64,000 nt of DNA from an uncultured Rhizobiaceae bacterium (GTDB lineage Bacteria; Pseudomonadota; Alphaproteobacteria; Rhizobiales; Rhizobiaceae), in the NCBI GenBank assembly GCA_951813045.1, contig CATOTF010000002.1, positions 2,728,001 through 2,792,000 on the forward strand, given 5' to 3'. The notes under the pieces are model-generated. The model saw only the letters and a list, made by a program, of their open reading frames with translations. It had not been told where the DNA came from and made no database searches. Positions 62,850 through 64,000 of this stretch are shown here, one piece after another. Position numbers and translations under genes: made by a program. Each line of letters opens with the position of its first letter. The first letter of the stretch is position 1.

Positions 62850-62863
62850 CTTGATATACCAAG
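62850..62863 (+). promoter_or_regulatory. Third LacI-type half-site, upstream of a broken gene
   Basis: CTTGATATACCAAG is a near-palindrome containing TATACCAAG, identical to nine bases at the right arm of O1. It lies about 45 bases before the ATG of the gene fragment at 62906, suggesting that gene belonged to the same regulon. Confidence 0.45.
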
Positions 62864-62905
62864 TCGGTTTGTCCCCTCACCTGACATACACCAAAGGAGC
62901 CACCA

Positions 62906-63019
62906 ATGGCTGCAACGATGCAGGTTTCTCGGACGCCACGCTCGAATTTTGAGTCGCGGGTAGTGATTGTCTGGCGTCGGAGAAGCGCTCAAGCACGGAA
63001 TCGCATGAGGTTTAGCTGA
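62906..63019 (+). pseudogene. 5' fragment of a gene cut by an IS91-type element
   Basis: A strong AAAGGAG seven bases upstream leads to an ATG opening MAATMQVSRTPRSNFE. The frame ends after 37 codons, and within it the sequence changes to what looks like the flank of the IS91-type element. The exact junction is not clear. It is too short to name. Confidence 0.4.
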
Positions 63020-64000
63020 GATGGTTCAGCGGGTTCTATGGGGATTTGGGCGGCATTGTGGGGTTTGGATTGTCTGACAGGGTAGAGTTACCACCGAACT
63101 GATGCCGGTTTTGGAGGCCATTTGGGCACGATTTCGCCTCGGTTTCTTCCGTTTAGGCAGATCGGGGCATAGCGTTTTGGTTCTGCCGTTTGTTTTGCAC
63201 ATATCGGCAGTGTCGTCTGCCATTCGGCGGACGGTTAGGCAGGTCTGCTGATATGTGCGCGCCGTGTTCTGGGCCATGATTTGGATTGTCATGCGGCGGT
63301 CTTCTTTGATTTTGGTGGTGCTCTTGGTTGCTGTTTAGGCGCGAAAGCCTTGCCGATGATCAATCGTCCGCCGCAGCATGGGCAGGGCAATGCAAGAACA
63401 CGGGGTTGTTCATCGGCACCTTCGACGGGATCGCCATTATCATGATCCGTGTCTGGCGCTTTGGCTTTGAGCAGGTTCCTGATCAGGGTGATATTGTTGG
63501 CTCGATTGCCGTTTCCCAAGAAGCCGTAATGGCGGATGCGATGCTGGCCTTTTGGCAGGACATGGATCAGGAACCGCCGAATGAACTCATCGGTCTTGAG
63601 GGTCATGGTTTTGTGTCTGCACCTTGCGTTCGGGGGACCATCGACGCGGTAATCCTTGACGCGGAAAGTGACATGATTTGCGTCGAAACGGATCAGGCGA
63701 CTATTTGAGATCGCAACCCGGTGGGTATAGCGCGACAGATATGCCAGCACCGCTTTAGGTCCGGCAAATGGCTCCTTGGCATAAACGACCCATTCGATTT
63801 TGCGCAAAGGTTTGAGGAAAGCATCAAAGGCGGGCTTATTGACAAGGTGGGCGTGATCGCCAAAGAAACGCATCTTCCCGGCGTTGTGCAACCTGACCAG
63901 TTCTTCCAAAATGAGACGCCGGTACAAGCGAGACAGAACACGCACGGACAGGAAGAAGTTCTTCCGGCTCGCTATCCATGCGCTCCGATCCGGTGATAGT
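63020..64000 (-). mobile_element. IS91-type element, terminal part (continues past the window)
   Basis: Comprises the transposase below and about 270 bases of downstream non-coding DNA (63020-63288), the place of the terminus in IS91-type rolling-circle elements. The outer boundary is approximate; no inverted repeats are expected for this family. Several short ORFs in the non-coding part are not supported. Confidence 0.6.
63289..64000 (-). CDS. IS91-family transposase, C-terminal part (partial)
   Basis: The frame is open to the window edge; the visible part has about 236 residues. It includes RKNFFLSVRVLSRLYRRL, WVVYAKEPFAGPKAVLAYLSRYTHRVAISNSRL, a conserved region with the Tyr-containing IS91 motif, and the C-terminal FIRRFLIHVLPKGQHRIRHYGFLGNGNR, followed by a Cys-pair (CPCCGG). 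This HUH-type enzyme mobilises DNA by rolling-circle replication. The GTG at 63945 is an internal codon, not the start. Confidence 0.9.
   Translation of the reverse strand, partial: LSPDRSAWIASRKNFFLSVRVLSRLYRRLILEELVRLHNAGKMRFFGDHAHLVNKPAFDAFLKPLRKIEWVVYAKEPFAGPKAVLAYLSRYTHRVAISNSRLIRFDANHVTFRVKDYRVDGPPNARCRHKTMTLKTDEFIRRFLIHVLPKGQHRIRHYGFLGNGNRANNITLIRNLLKAKAPDTDHDNGDPVEGADEQPRVLALPCPCCGGRLIIGKAFAPKQQPRAPPKSKKTAA

Noticed and set aside
63328-63708. 126-residue ORF antisense to the IS91 transposase
   Set aside because: The opposite strand has the full transposase motifs; this is its shadow.

Overview
The window looks like chromosome of a marine-type alphaproteobacterium, most likely Hyphomicrobiales (Rhizobiales). 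This is inferred from four things: a fused anthranilate synthase TrpE(G) behind a trp attenuator whose leader peptide has three consecutive Trp codons; the petABC (Rieske, cytochrome b, cytochrome c1) plus apt block; the L25-pth-ychF-MaoC-MaoC run; and the lgt-midA-pgeF run. Base composition is moderate for the group. I see no rRNA, tRNA or CRISPR array.

Layout. 1-5297: housekeeping genes on + (lgt, midA-like, pgeF, an M24 peptidase homologue, prs). 5363-7576: a PAS-GGDEF-EAL protein on -. 7728-11977: a promoter, rplY/ctc, pth, ychF, two MaoC-fold genes and a GFA-family gene. 11974-15531: apt and the bc1 complex operon on -, with a terminator and a 17-bp tandem repeat between them. 15838-17435: a tautomerase-type isomerase on - and, on +, an HD protein and a GNAT. 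17628-20153: trpE(G), its attenuator and a structured leader.

20617-39856 is the unusual part. Ten genes or gene remnants on - read, in transcription order: a LEPR-x-LL/DUF4347/cadherin-like surface protein, a TolC-type outer-membrane protein (only the C-terminus left), a small periplasmic adaptor, a GAF-like/HlyD adaptor, a PqqD-like/M50 site-2 protease/HlyD fusion, a coiled-coil protein, an unrecognised protein, an AAA ATPase, another unrecognised protein and a DUF2333-type membrane protein. No ABC ATPase is present. I suggest a dedicated export or surface-attachment machine for the large protein. Two IS3-family elements (32682-34738 and about 34753-36193) sit where the surface-protein gene meets the TolC gene and have removed the end of one and the start of the other. 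The first element carries a near-perfect 826-bp internal duplication.

40036-46899 holds a Rieske oxygenase with a tiny partner, thymidine kinase, an EAL phosphodiesterase, a cytochrome b561/ethylbenzene-dehydrogenase-haem fusion and a ferredoxin-reductase. 46957-49377 is a PstS-like binding protein next to a HAMP receptor with no recognisable output domain. 49463-55795 holds DUF971, glycerate kinase, a DEDD exonuclease, a DMT transporter, glutaryl-CoA dehydrogenase and a phytanoyl-CoA-dioxygenase-like gene behind a perfect LacI-type palindrome. 55965-62760 is a sugar uptake and hydrolysis operon (binding protein, two permeases, ATPase, GH63-like hydrolase) divergent from a LacI regulator, with operator-like palindromes in between. 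The window ends in an IS91-family transposase that appears to have truncated another gene of the same regulon.
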